Positions 21,165 through 33,396 of a stretch of DNA of 64,000 nucleotides are shown here, piece after piece. The DNA lies in NCBI RefSeq assembly GCF_033958435.1, contig NC_134146.1:28666501-28730500 (forward strand), written 5' to 3'. Position 1 is the stretch's first letter. Every line of letters begins with the position of its first letter. Under the pieces are notes generated by a model that made no database searches, was not told the DNA's origin, and worked only from the letters and a program-made list of their open reading frames with translations. The stretch comes from Carettochelys insculpta. Its lineage: Eukaryota > Chordata > Testudines > Carettochelyidae. A program made the translations under genes and the position numbers.

Positions 21165-22580
21165 TCACCCCGCGGCCTCATCGAAGTGGGCCCACAGGGC
21201 CTCCCGGACCCAGGTCCCTTCGGGGTCCACCTGGCGACTGGGGGCAGCGGGTGGCTGCACATCGGCCCTGCTGGCCTCCACAGCCCAGCCCTGAAAGAAA
21301 GCCTCCCCCTTGCTCTCCACCAGAGTGTGTAGGGCGCTGCACGCACCCACAATCTGGGGGATGTTGGTGGGGCCCGCATCCAGGCGGGTGAGGAGACATC
21401 TCCAGTGCCCTTTGAGGCAGCCAAATGAGCGCTCCACCACCTGGCGCGAGTGGTTCAGGCGCTGGTTGAAGCGCTCCTGGCTGGCAGAGAGATGGCCCGT
21501 GTACGGGTGCATGAGCCAGGGCCGGAGGGGGCATGCCGCATCTGCGATGACGCAGAGGGGCATGGTGGTGTCCCCCACAGGGATCTCCCGCTGGGGGATG
21601 TAGGTCCCCCCCTCCAGCCGGTGGCACAGCCCCGCGTTCCGGAAAACCCGGGCGTCGTGGGTGCTGCCAGGCCAGCCCACATAAATATCCTGGAAACGGC
21701 CCCGGCTGTCCACCAAGGCCTGGAGGACCACTGAGTGGTAGCCCTTGCGGTTTATGTAGCGTCCTCCACTGTGCACCGGGGCGCGGATGGGGATGTGAGT
21801 CCCATCCAGAGCTCCAAAGCAACTGGGGAAGCCCAGGGTGGCAAAGCCCGTGATGGTGGCATCTGGGTCCCCCAGCCTCACGAGCCTGTGGAGGAGCATG
21901 GCGTTGATGGCGCGCACGAGCTGCAGGGGAAGCACATGGGAGAGCACCAATGAGGGGTGAGCAGGGTGTACGTGGCCCTGCCCCGCCAGGGCTCCCCTGC
22001 CCTCCCCTGCACGGGCCCCCCTGCCCTCCCCTGCCCGGGCCCCCCTGCCCTGCCAGGGCTGCCTCCCCCGCCTCCTCCCGTGGGTCCTCTTACCTCCATG
22101 AGGACAGCACCGACGGTGGCCTTGCCGACGCCAAACTGCTGTCCCACGGATCGGTAGCTGTCTGGAGTGGCCAGCTTCCAGACAGCGATGCCGACCTGTT
22201 TCTCTACTGGGAGGGCACGCCACATGGCGGTGTCCTCGTGCCTGAGTGCGGGGGTGAGCCACTGGCATAGCTCCATAAATGTCTGCCGGCTCATCCTAAA
22301 GTTCCTGAGCCAGCGGTCGTCATCCCACTCCCAAGCACCAGCCGCTCCCACCAGTCGATGCTGGTGGGGTAGCTCCACAGACGCCGGCGTGTGAGGCGGG
22401 GCGGGGTCGGGGTGCTGCAGGGTTGGGGGTTGAGTCCTCCTCCCCTGTGGGCCGCTCCTCCTCCTGTGTGGCAAGGAGGTGCTCAGCTGCCTCCCGCATG
22501 GCATGGAGCAGGGCTCGCCCTGCTCCTGCAGGGGCGGCTGGGTGGACCTCTGGCTGTTGCTGCTGCTGCTGGGGATCCAT
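21165..22580 (-). CDS. HARBI1-like DDE nuclease (N-terminus frameshifted)
   Basis: Exon 1 (22580-22094) and exon 2 (21920-21165) are joined in phase 0 across a 173-bp intron (GTAAGAGG ... CCCTGCAG). Exon 1 ends with a helix-turn-helix-like segment (YRSVGQQFGVGKATVGAVL). Exon 2 is a full DDE_Tnp_4 domain of 251 residues with D39 (ALDGTHIP), D89 (GSTHDARVF) and E163 (VVERSFG), the expected catalytic triad, plus an ADAACPL motif where family members usually have Tyr in place of Cys. The nuclease cuts at the element ends. The likely start MDPQQQQQQPE at 22580 is separated from the core by two frame changes, one at a missing base near 22328. The gene runs toward the Myb-like gene. Confidence 0.85.
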
Positions 22581-22941
22581 GACTGCGGCGCCCGGGGTCT
22601 GCGTGCCTATGGCTCTGCAGACCGCGTGCTGTGCAGGCTGAGTGTGTCTGGGAGGGGCCCTTTAAGGGAGCGGCTTGCTGTTGCCCCGGAAGCACTAGCC
22701 CGCCCTGTGACCCCGTCTGCAGCTGTGCCTGGCACCCCTATTTCGATGTGTGCTACTTTGGCGTGTAGACGTTCCCTCGCTGCACCTATTTCGATGTGGT
22801 GCTGCACAACGTCGATGTTGAACATCGACGTTTCCAGCCCTGGAGGACGTGTAGATGTTATTAATCGAAATAGCCTATTTTGATGTCTCCACATCGAAAT
22901 AGGCTACTTCGATGTAGGCTTCACGTGTAGACGTAGCTTTT

Positions 22942-23876
22942 GTGGGGTGTTGGTAGGAGGAAATGGCTGGATGGGCAGAGTGATCCTGTATAATATCATG
23001 ACCTGGTAAACCAGGCAAATCCCTGCAGCAGTTAGTACTAAATCTCTTATTACTGATTCCCATTCATTTGCATTCTGCATCCATTAATTCTCTAGGAGGG
23101 TCACCCTGGAGATAATACAGTGATGGTCTGTGTCCCTCTTATACACCATTAAACACTATTCAGCTGTTCAATGCTAAACCATTTTCCTCCTTTGCCTTTT
23201 TGGTGTGGGAGAACATAATATAGGGCTTTCACCCTGGAGAGTGGAAATCTGAAATGTGATATAACCTGATCTAGAGAGATCTGAATGTCTTGATTCAATG
23301 CTGTACTGGTGGAAATAGGCTGTGTGGGTTGAGTATTGATCTGTAAAACTGAAGCTGATACTTCTCATTAGTGGCTAGATTTGATTTACAAAAAGAGGTG
23401 TATTTATTTGAGTTGTGTCAAAGCTTTTCACCATCCTCGCCACTGAGCATCCCAGGCAGTGTTATCTGCATTGCCTGAATGTTGGACTCCAAATATGGTA
23501 TGGCAAGGGTAAGTGTATCCAGATTTAAGATGTAATTTTTTTTTTCAGATTACACCATGTGAATGCTCCCAATGCAGTTCATTTTAACCACCTATATGCA
23601 GCTTTGCATGGAGAATTCATTTGACATCTCTCAAGTGAATGAAAGTTAGAAATTGTTGTTTAAACTATTATTGTTCGTGATTAATTTATTCATTTAGTTG
23701 AACAGAATTACAGAAGAATTATAATCATGCAAGAAGGAAAGTGACAAGAATTATAAACATTTCTTTACTACACAATAGCTAGGAGATGAGAGAAACCCTT
23801 ATTCAGTCCACTAAATTACAGTGGGGTCTAAAGAGGAATCACAAAGAGAAGTTTAGTTAGCTAATTCTAGCAAACA
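22942..23876. other. AT-rich non-coding stretch
   Basis: No gene or repeat family was recognised. Confidence 0.45.
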
Positions 23877-23880
23877 TCCA

Positions 23881-24179
23881 GGCTAGGTCCACATAGAGCT
23901 CTGCTCAGCCCTGCTGCTGGCAGAGCTACGCAAAGTGAGCTTCTCCGGATTGTTTCCAGCATAAGGGGCTGGCGGCAGAGGTGTGGTTTAGCCTACAGAG
24001 GCACATCCACATGGCCTCTGCAGTGCCAGCACCCGCTTCTACCAGCACCGAACTCTCACATGGCTATGGTAATGAGCTTTGGGAATATGTAAATAAGCAG
24101 CCATTTGCAATCCTGAGAAGCTCACTTTGCATAGCTCTGTTGGCAGCAGGGCTGAGCAGAGCTCCTTGTAGACCCAGCC
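23881..24179. mobile_element. MITE with about 65-bp terminal inverted repeats
   Basis: Left arm GGCTAGGTCCACATAGAGCT and right arm (inverse) GGCTGGGTCTACAAGGAGCT remain alignable for about 65 bases, through CTGCTCAGCCCTGCTG to CAAAGTGAGCTTCTC. TCCA precedes and follows the element (23877-23880, 24180-24183), so the duplication may be 3 or 4 bp. The outermost bases resemble the Harbinger end GGCTACGTCTACAC. It is non-coding. Confidence 0.8.
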
Positions 24180-24313
24180 TCCAAGGCATAAACTAAGGAA
24201 AGCGAATTCCCCAATAGTGGACAATTTGCCATTAAAACATGTCTTAAAACAAGAACAAATATTATTTATAGCTAAGTTGCTTTACTTAGATTGTGAAATA
24301 CATGGGACAGAGA

Positions 24314-25024
24314 GGCTGTGTCTACACGTGCACGCTACTTCGAAGTAGCGGCACTAACTTCGAAATAGCGCCCGTCGCGGCTACACGCATCGGGCGCTAT
24401 TTCGAAGTTAACTTCGATGTTAGGCGGCGAGACGTCGAAGTCGCTAACCTCATGAGGGGATTGGAATAGCGCCCTACTTCGACGTTCAATGTCGAAGTAG
24501 GGACCGTGTAGACGATCCGCGTCCCGCAACGTCGAAATTGTGGGGTCCTCCATGGCAGCCATCAGCTGGGGGGTTGAGAGACGCTGTCTCTCCAGCCTGT
24601 GCGGGGCTCTATGGTCACCGTGGGCAGCAGCCTTTAGCCCAGGGCTTCTGGCTGCTGCTGCTGCAGCGGGGGATTCATGCTGCATGCACAGGGTCTGCAA
24701 CTCGTTGTCGGCTCTGTGGATCTTGTGCTGTTTAGTGCAAGTGTGTCTGGGAGGGGCCCTTTAAGGGAGCAGCTGGCTGTTGAGTCCGCCCTGTGACCCT
24801 GTCTGCAGCTGTGCCTGGCACCCTTATTTCGATGTGTGCTACTGTGGTGTGTAGACGTTCCCTCGCAGCGCCTATTTCGATGTGGTGCTGCGCAACGTCG
24901 ATGTTGAACATCGACGTTGCCAGCCCTGGAGGACGTGTAGACGTTATTCATCGAAATAGCCTATTTCGATGTCGCCACATCGAAATAGGCTACTTCGATG
25001 TAGGCTTCACGTGTAGACGTAGCC
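24314..25024. mobile_element. Harbinger MITE, 711 bp (copy C)
   Basis: Ends GGCTGTGTCTACACGTG and CACGTGTAGACGTAGCC with AGA duplicated (24311-24313, 25025-25027). Structure and length are identical to copies A and D: a left arm of about 320 bp and right arm of about 390 bp of the long element with the middle deleted. The remnant of the nuclease start (MNPPLQQQQPEALG, minus strand) is still readable. Confidence 0.93.
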
Positions 25025-25145
25025 AGACTGTCGTTTTAGTCTGTTCTGATAAACCACCTAGTGCAATGGAGTTCTGGTCTATGAGTGGGGTACCTAGCTA
25101 CTATACAAAATAATATCCAAAATATCATCTGGGCTACAGCTTTGT

Positions 25146-25410
25146 CATAAGAACAGCCACACTGGGTCAGACCAAGGGTCCAGCTGAACCAGTATCCTGT
25201 CTTCTGACAGTGGCTAATGCCAAGTGCCCCAGAGGGAGTGAACAGAACAGGTAATCATTGTATGATGCACCCCGCATTGCCCTTTCCCAGCTTCTGGCAA
25301 AGAGGCAAGGGACACCTTCCCTGCCAATCCCAGCTAATAGACATTAATGGACCTCTCCTCCATGAACTTGCCAACTTCATTAAATGATCTTTCTTCTTTG
25401 TTTTCATGAG
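25146..25410 (-). mobile_element. CR1 LINE 3' end fragment, minus strand
   Basis: CATAAGAACAGCCACACTGG, then CAGTATCCTGTCTTCTGACAG and ATGGACCTCTCCTCCATGAA, is the reverse complement of a CR1 3' end and parallels the fragment at 3304. It is 5'-truncated. Confidence 0.8.
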
Positions 25411-28400
25411 ACCCATTTTCACTGTACTCATGAAAATATGGGTTTTATGAAACATTTGGAAAATAGAGTGGGCTTTGGCTCCATAAAATAGGTAGAGAGA
25501 GAAGTTAGGCTTGACTGGCCTAGATCACTTCTAATATAAGACCCAGTTTCATCTTCCTAAAGCAGAACCTAAGGGAAGGAGCAAAGGGGGGGAGATAATT
25601 CTGCAGGATTCTCCTGGTGGAATTCCTCTCACATTTTTCATAAGTGAGGTGATGCCATGTGCTACCATCCCAGATCTGTGAGCTCCTATGTCCCCTCAGC
25701 TCCATGCAATGAAGCTGCTTTGGAGGACTAGAAGGTAAACTTGTATGCAGCAAGAGATAGAGTTAAGGTCATGTGCATAACCTCAATATTGTGATTTCCC
25801 AGCTTTGAGTGCTTCACCAGCCAATCTTCAAGTTCTCTCTATGTAGCTTCTTTAACACAATTTACCATAATAAAGCGTGTGTGTATAACCTTGGAGAGGC
25901 AAGTTTCCTGAAATTCAGAAGCATTTCTTCCTGTTAGCAACCCATTCTGTTGGTTGCCATGGCCACAATGATTGAAGGTCATCAAAAGCAAATGGGGCAA
26001 CAAGAGAAAGGAGACGTAAACAATCAGCACAATGCAAAATGCGACATGACTAGTATGATAAATACTGTGTCAGCCTTGTACATTTTAATCGGAGCTGATT
26101 ATTTATCTATACAGCATCACGCTGTGAAACAAATATAGTACTCCAATCACACAGCTAAATTAATGGCAAGTCCAATAACTTTTAAAAAGAAATTATAAAA
26201 GGCCTAAAAGCAAAACCAATACTATTTCCGAGTGGCATTCAAAAATCAAATTGAGCAAAGGAGATGGCCTTGTAAATCAGAGAAATAGGAAGTGGGTTAG
26301 CCAGTAACATCATTCAGTGCAGTGTGAAAAGGTTGACCCAATGACTTTTCCTGTGAAAAACCACATGTAGACTTGTTTTATGTGCAAATATCTTGGTGTC
26401 ATTTGCATCCAAATGCAACATCTGTCCTCTTAATTGGTCTTTGGCATACGCAAATGTCTGGACAAAACTGGAGGTTGGATTTTATGAGTCACACAAAGTC
26501 AACATTGCTACTGTTGCTATTTTCAGCTGCACAGTCAAGTACATTAGCTCTGATCCTCAAGGTTCTACATTTTCATTCAATAGTACCAAACAGTTGATGG
26601 AAGTATTTCATCAAAAGGAAGGACAATGGCATTTAATGAATAACTCCTAAGCCTTTCAGTGACTCATCTGACTTGTGAAATCTCTGCTCCCTTGGTACGT
26701 AGGATAAATGGGCATTTAATAAAGGGAAGAAAACAAATGTTTTACGTTCAAAAAAACCAAACAATATTCGTAGCACAAATGAAGAAGGAGTATCTAGCCA
26801 CGTTCAACTCTTGCTTTCCTTTCCATGTGTAGTGGCTGAGCTTCTAGAAGCCCAGCCCTCCAAACTGATTCTGTCAAAGATGGAAAAAATATTCCCTCAG
26901 GAGAAGAATTTAATTTCTATCTTGAGAGTGATGGTCCAATAAATCAATTTCTAGACCTTAGCAGATGGTGTCACTATCCAAAGTGCTATAGATAAAGGGT
27001 CAGTTCAGCCTTCCCCCTGTTACTTCACCTTCATCTTGCATCATCTGTTGGGAATGCAAGAGATGAGAAGAAAGAAGAAAGCAGAAAAGTAGGCAAGGAA
27101 GGAGGTAAGGAGGCACAGGAGGGTCAAAGAAAAAGAAAACCATGAAGAGCCACAAAATTAAAGGAGGATACACTGAAATGCTCAAGAGATCAACATGAGG
27201 CTCAGATACCATGGTGATAGATACCTTAGAATTGTATGAGAGTGAGTCTTGGATTCTCAAGACACAGAATAGTGTGAGAGAAGAACAAAGCCACTTTCCC
27301 TTTCTGTGTCTGTGACTTGTACAACTGGTTAACACTTGGATTGCCACGGTACTGAGAAAAGGTTAAGGGATTCAGGAGCCAGCACTTCCCTAGAGCCATG
27401 GGTGGAAAGCTCGTTGACTTCAAAGCTCAGTAGAGTCTCTCACCTTGGGTAAACCTGGGGCCAATTAACAATTTTAACCAATTTCTCAAGCAGTTACACA
27501 ATATAGGAACAAGTTCTGCGTAAGAATGTTTGCAGCCATGGTATGGGTGAAAGTTAATTGCCAAAACATATTACTTGATTTGATTTGAGCTGAGCATAGG
27601 CCTGGGGAGATATTGCTTCCCCTTGAAGTCACATACCAGAATGTGGTCCCTCCTTTCTGACAATTTCAAGATTAGCATCTCACTTATTAGTTAAAAACAG
27701 TCCTGACTGAGAGGCAGCTAGTCAGCCTGCATGTTCTTTTAACTTCAGTTAGGAATTACAGGTTTTCATTATTATTATTTTTGCCCACCCTGAAAAACTG
27801 GTAATAAAAAAATAAATAAAAAGAGGCATTAGTGAAATGAAAACAGTAATACTCAGGATAATTCATATACAGTTAAATTAGTGCTTATCTGAATCCTACA
27901 TAGGATACATATTTAATTTTTAATAGCAAACATAGGACCATACATTTTTATTACTACTGATAATGGCACCCTGAAATCCAACCATGTGTAGGACCACATT
28001 TTGTTTGTATTGTCCTGTACTTACGCAAATGAGTAGTTTTGCTCTGGAGAGAGTCTCATTGACTTCACTGGGGGGTGAGACTATTCACATGCAGAAGGTT
28101 AAGCTGGTCTTTAAGCATTGTCTGGAATGGGTCTAAAATGCTAACTCATTAGTTTGTTCATTCATTCCATTATAATAAATAAATTACACTGTATCATTTT
28201 AGTGTTATGACTTGACTCCAGATGGGTTCTAATCTAATGGTAATTCATGCTTATTTTCTGTGCTGATAATTACAGCATAACCGCCAACTTCTCCTCTAGT
28301 CACGGGGTTCTTGACCTCACTCCACGCCCCACCCTCTAGCCCCAAGGACTGGTCTGGGTTGAATTAGGCCGGTTGTTGAAGAGCTTTCCATGGGAACAGG

Positions 28401-28549
28401 TCAGCATAATTTGCATCCCTATTCTCAATAAATTTTTCTCTGTTGTGACCTACTGGAGGTCCTGCCTGTGCGTTTTGGCCACTCTCACTCGCAGGGTGAT
28501 TTTTTTTGGGGGGGTCTCACTGCCCAGTATGACAATCAGTGCCACAATC
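25411..28549. other. AT-rich non-coding stretch
   Basis: No exon-like or repeat-family signal was recognised across 3 kb. The segment 28015-28110 has wording akin to the palindromic repeat at 36573 and 37041 (ACTATTCACATGC). Confidence 0.4.
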
Positions 28550-28616
28550 CTAGAATCCTAGGCCTGGAAGAGACCTCAGAATGTCATTGAGTCCAGCCCC
28601 CGAATATTATCACAAG
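28550..28616 (-). mobile_element. CR1 LINE 3' end fragment (short)
   Basis: ATCCTAGGCCTGGAAGAGAC followed by TCATTGAGTCCAGCCCC matches the 3' end of CR1 on the minus strand, as at 39357 and 44788. Only about 65 bases remain. Confidence 0.6.
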
Positions 28617-29459
28617 GTATAGCAAACATCCATTGCCTTTTTATATCACAGTTCTAACTCTAACCCCGACCCTAAACCATTCCACTCCTTCCCCCAAACC
28701 CCAAGTCTGCTCTGCCCACATCCTGCATCTTCCCTGCTTCCCACCCCCTCACATTCCATTCCCACTTCTCCCCTGCCCTCCTGGAGCTTCCTGAATGCAG
28801 CAAATCAACTGTTCACCACGTTCTAGAAGCACTGAGAGGGTAGGGAAGGAGATGGTCAGTGGGACCGCTGGTGGGTGAGAGGTGCTGGGTCAAGGGGCAC
28901 ACTTAGGGAGCTTGGTGCCAGTGGTGCCTGGCACCCACTAAATTCCCCATCCCACCCATTGCTCCAGCCGTCATGATCATAAGTCATATGGACAATGAGT
29001 AGGACTTGTGCTGCTAATTCACTAGTGTGCTCCTGTGTGCATCCTAAATCCATAGTCAGACCCTCAGGGAGCAGCCTCATTTTCAAAAGCTCTGCGTAAT
29101 GTCTGTGGCTTCCAGCGAATTTCAGTGAGCGTTGCTGGCTGCTTGGTGCTTTTAAAAATCAGGTTACCTATTTAAAAGTCTAACAATAGGCTCCTATTTT
29201 TTAAAAAAGTTCAACCTACTTGGTGTTTTGAGGTATAAATTGTGAGACTGACACATGTTGGACACCTGCAGCTCCCATTAAGTAGGCAATTTAAGGCCTG
29301 AACCTGAACCTGAACCTGAACCTGAACCTGAACCAGTGAAGTCAGTCAGAGTTTCACTGTTGATTTCCACAGGAGTGGAATCCAGCTGTTCTTGAAGTAA
29401 GAGTGAATACATTTTTTCAATGTTTAACTTGTAACTGGGAACCTAGGACAGTGGGTGTT
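28617..29459. other. Non-coding stretch with hexamer repeat
   Basis: Apart from the CCTGAA array listed separately no feature was recognised. Confidence 0.4.
29297..29333. repeat. (CCTGAA)n microsatellite
   Basis: About six perfect hexamer units. It is not the vertebrate telomeric hexamer (CCCTAA). Confidence 0.9.
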
Positions 29460-30292
29460 TGCACTCCTGGGGGTAGGGGGTGGGGGTATGCAGAGGTTTT
29501 CCAGGGTATACATCAACTTATTTAGGTATTTGCCTAACATTACTACAGATAACATAAAAAGCACACATGAAGTTAGTGTAAACTAAAATTGCATGAAGAC
29601 AGGGACTTGTTCATACTGCTCTATATACTGTACACTGAAATGTAAGTACAGTATTTACAGAGGTTGCACCTCTCAAATCTGGTACTCTCTTGTCCGGCAA
29701 CATCCTTCATCCGGCAGGACCAGGATGTTGCCAGATGAAAGAGTAGCAGGCAGGTGCAGAAGCCCCAGCGGGGGAGGGGCACTGGAGTCCCCATCTGTCT
29801 CACAGCAGCAGGGTCTGAGAGGCTGTGACAGGGCTGGGACCGGGAGTCCCCACCTGCCCCACATGGCTGGGACCCAGAGCTCCTGCCTGTCCCATGGCAG
29901 TGGGGAATAGGGGCTAGCACAGGCCTGGAGCCAGAACCTCCACCTGCTGGGGAGATGCAGGGTAGGGGAGCAGGGATTGGCTGGAGCCCTGTGGCAGACC
30001 CTGGGAGCCTTGGCTGTCCACCTTCCCTTGTCCAGCAAATTCTCATGTTCGGGACCTGTCAGGTCCCAAGCATACCCTATAAGGGACCTACAACCTGTAT
30101 TACAATTAATTTATTTTACAGTTGTATGGTGAAAATGAGGAAGCAAGAAATTTTTGAGGTACAATGTGCTGTGACTCTTGCATTTTTATATCAGATTTTC
30201 TAAGCAAGTAGTTTTTAAATTAGGTGAAACCTGGGGATACACAAGACAAATGAGACTCCACGTAAAGAGTCTGGAAAGGTTGAGAGACATTG
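29460..30292. mobile_element. Older interspersed repeat split by a Tigger-like MITE
   Basis: The left part (GGGGGTATGCAGAGGTTTTC ... CACTGAAATGTAAGTACAG) and the right part (AATTTATTTTACAGTTGTAT ... GTCTGGAAAGGTTGAGAG) read as one continuous repeat that I recall as widespread in turtle genomes. They are interrupted at 29657 by the 440-bp element below. The class of the outer repeat is uncertain; it may be a hAT derivative. Confidence 0.5.
29658..30097. mobile_element. Tigger/pogo-like MITE inside an older repeat
   Basis: It starts CAGAGGTTGCACCTCTCAAA, ends GACCTACAACCTG, and has TA on both sides (29656-29657, 30098-30099). A GC-rich interior (29760-30020) resembles the interior of the 7792 element. 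It is non-coding. Confidence 0.75.
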
Positions 30293-31354
30293 GCCTAGGA
30301 AACCCAGAAAAAAGATTGTGTAGCGTATATACTGGTGTAAGATGTTAAATTCAAGAGGCATTGCAGCTATTCAGCACCTCTCAGGATCAGGCCCAACATC
30401 TGTAACACACCAGGCTGGGATTTTCAATTTTTAACTGTTTCACATAGCTTTATTTTAAAGCTAGGGATGGAGAAAGAAAAAGATCCCCCAAACCCTTAAC
30501 TACTTTTTTGTAATGTCTTTTGTTGTAAAGAACCATTAAAATAACTCTAACAATAGTTTACATTTCATTTATTTGAATTTCTTAGATCCCAGGGGCAAAT
30601 CAAAATTTGCAAAGATGTATTTAGTCATACTTTAGTAAACTGTATCTTTCCCTGTTGGTCATTACCATGCAACTGTAATGCTTTCATACAATATCTCATT
30701 TTATGAATTTGAGGTTTCTAATTTAATCTGAACTTCATTCATTTGTTTAAGAAGAAAATTATTATGATATCAGAGCAGATTTGGTTGTTAAATGGTCATT
30801 GGCCCAGTGGGTCTGCTAGAAAGTAGAATAAAATGAATAATTCTAAGTAGACTAAAACTGAATCATCATAGCAGCCTGTGGGCACAGTGAACTCAACAAA
30901 AATAGTTGATCCTTACCATAGTATTAATATTCACACAATAAAGGAAATGGTTACTTAGGGTCTTTCTTGTATTTCCCCACACAGCAATGCAATCCAGAAC
31001 AACACTAGAACCTGACCTAATCAAAGATAGGTGAACCAATTCAGATAAAATTAGAACAATTCTGAATTTTTGATCCAAAATAGAATTAAGCCTTTCTTGG
31101 CAATTCATAAAGTTGGGTTTACTCCTCCTGAATATTTTTAATTATCACATATCTTTGAATAATATGAGTCTGATTGAGACTAGAAGCAGAAAGTCAAAAG
31201 ATGTGAAAAAGACTCATGGCATTTCTAGCCTAACACAAAGCTTGATATTTTAAGATTTCTATCTGAAGCTGTTATGAAAAAACATGATAAATATTCCCTT
31301 TTTTGTTGTCTCCCTCCTGTAACATCTACCTACTTTTCTCTCTACAGATTCCCA
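30293..31354. other. AT-rich non-coding stretch
   Basis: No feature was recognised. Confidence 0.45.
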
Positions 31355-31685
31355 AGGCATTCTGTCGACAGTAAATCGACCGAAAGCAGCACGTTTATTG
31401 ACAGTCCTATCCTTCTCCCCGTGAGGCATAATGTTTCTGTTGACAGAGGTCTGCTGACAGAAAGCTGTTCTGGATGTTCCAGGGTGCCCTCTGTTGACAG
31501 ACAGGGCTTCTGGGACACCAGCAGCCCTGTCTGCTGTGCTTCCAGTTGGCCGTTTTGTCAAGAGAGTGCCGGGCAGTCTGGCTGCTTTCTGTCAATTTGG
31601 CCATGATCCCTTGACAGAAAGTTTTTTGGAAGATATCTTCCGACAAAAACTTCTGTTGACAAATTGCTGTGATCTAGACATAGCC
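31355..31685. mobile_element. Truncated MITE with CTGTTGACAG motifs
   Basis: Repeated words of the type TCTGTTGACAGA/TCTGTCGACAGT occur along the segment, and its right end GATCTAGACATAGCC is an inverted GGCTATGTCTAGATC, close to the Harbinger-type end. The left terminal repeat is missing. It is non-coding. Confidence 0.5.
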
Positions 31686-33164
31686 TTAGACTATGAGGCC
31701 CTTAGAACAGGGGTTTTATCTCCATGAAAAATGCTTTGGGAATCACATGTGCTACCCTAAATAAATTAATACCAATACCATTCCCTGAAATCTTTTGAGC
31801 TTTTCCCATTATCTCCTATCCTTGAAAAGATAGCTTTGAAAGAAAAAGAGTTGTTCACCTTTTCATAGAAGGTTCAAAAAGTATTATTGAGATTTCAGAG
31901 TAATTTACACCTCAAGGTGGAAGCGAGACATGAGAATTCCAAGAATGATGATTGAACCTCTTTACCTCTTACATTTACATTTTAAAATTACACATGATAA
32001 TAAAATTACACTTGACAATATCTTTCCCTGTGCTTCTGTTTTTAAGATTTTAGATTGTTCATTGTCACTGATAGGTAGAGAGAAGAGCCTGTAATTTACT
32101 AATTAAAATGTCAGATAAAATGAGCAGCAAACAGCTAAATGTGCTAGATGATGTACTTTCTGTCCTGATGAAGACTTTGAAACAACTGTACGAATTTAAC
32201 TTTGGATTGACTTTGTAATTGAAGTGGGTTCTGTTCACAGCTGTACCATAGACTTGACAATGAGATGCTGAACAACAACTTGAAGCTACCATTGGTTTCA
32301 GTGAAAACTGAGAAAGCTCCACCCTATGCAATACTAGCCCCCTTAACCTCAGTTTCTTCACAATGGGGTTAACAATAGTAATCTGTCTCACAATGATGAT
32401 GGAAGACTCATTTTACTGTTTATGACTATCTTTGAGATCCTCTTCCAGAACACATTGTAAGTGCCAATTATACCTTGCTATTACAGAGTTCTGTCTTTCC
32501 AAGCTGGTTCACAAATGAAGCTAATATTCTTAAAACTGTATTACTTGCTCTGACATGTCAAATGTTTCTGTTGAGTTTAGCATATGTTTCACTGCCCTAT
32601 GACAAGAGCTATGAATCTTTTTGCCCATTAGTGACAAGGACATTACAGATGAAAAGAGTATTCTTATTTCTTGGTTCTTTATAGTTTTCAATGTAAAGTT
32701 GGCATGTGTACAGCAGAGATGGTTCAGACAGAATAAGGACTGATTGAAGCCTCGGCTTAACACATGAATTCAGCCCAAGAGAAGACTGTTCTGTCATCGG
32801 AGAAGTTCAGAGAACTTTACTGAAGTTATGTGCATTCTTACATGCTTCTGAACTTCCAGGCTCTGACTGGGCTGTAAAGTGTAAGTGTAAGTGCTCAGAT
32901 AGGAACATAAAAGTGTATTTTTTTCTGGCCTCATGAAAAGCAAGAAGAACGGAGCTGCCCTCTTTGCCAATGTCATTATAGAGTTGTATCTTTTTTTCTA
33001 ACTAGTCCAAGAATGAATAATGCTTAATTCTCACCTTATTTTGGCTCCAGTGTAGTTCCGTTGACTTCAGGGGAGTTATCCAGGTTCGAAGTTAGGATGT
33101 CAGAGACTGAAGAAAGAAGATGCTGGCAGTGTGTTCAGGAGGAACAGCTTTTAAAGGTATTAAA
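31686..33164. other. AT-rich non-coding stretch
   Basis: A decayed MIR-like block (CCTCAGTTTCTTCACAATGG at about 32347) is possible. No gene was recognised. Confidence 0.4.
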
Positions 33165-33396
33165 GGGTACGTCTACACTAAGAACAAACTTCCAAGTTAA
33201 CTTCGAAGTTAGGCACTATATCGAAGTAGCCAGTAGATACTATACACACATTTTTCCCTTACTTTGAAGTAAGTTAACTTTGAAGTAGGGAGCCCAATTT
33301 CGAAGTCCTTACTCCATTCTTGGGAATGGAGTAGTGCCCTACTTTGAAGTAGGGTGTGTGCAACTTCAAAGTTATTTTTGTAGTGTTGACACAGCC
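33165..33396. mobile_element. Harbinger-like MITE (older family)
   Basis: Ends GGGTACGTCTACAC and GTGTTGACACAGCC are inverted relatives of the Harbinger end. The interior carries AACTTCGAAGTTAG, TATCGAAGTAGCC and CCCTACTTTGAAGTAGGG palindromes as in the large family. I could not see a clean target duplication. Confidence 0.7.

Larger units (their letters stand above)
18267..22938. mobile_element. Harbinger transposon, two-gene, best preserved copy (B)
   Basis: This 4,672-bp element has terminal repeats AGCCGTGTCTACACGTG and CACGTGTAGACGTAGCT and a TTT duplication (18264-18266 and 22939-22941). It encodes two convergent genes, a Myb/SANT-like protein on plus and a HARBI1-type nuclease on minus, separated by an AT-rich spacer (20754-21164). 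In PIF/Harbinger elements the Myb-like protein brings the nuclease to the termini and both are needed for transposition. CpG content is still high, suggesting this is the youngest long copy in the window. Point frameshifts in both genes suggest it is recently dead rather than active. Confidence 0.93.

Noticed and set aside
29297..29333. Hexamer array as an interstitial telomere
   Set aside because: The unit is CCTGAA, not CCCTAA/TTAGGG; it is an ordinary microsatellite.
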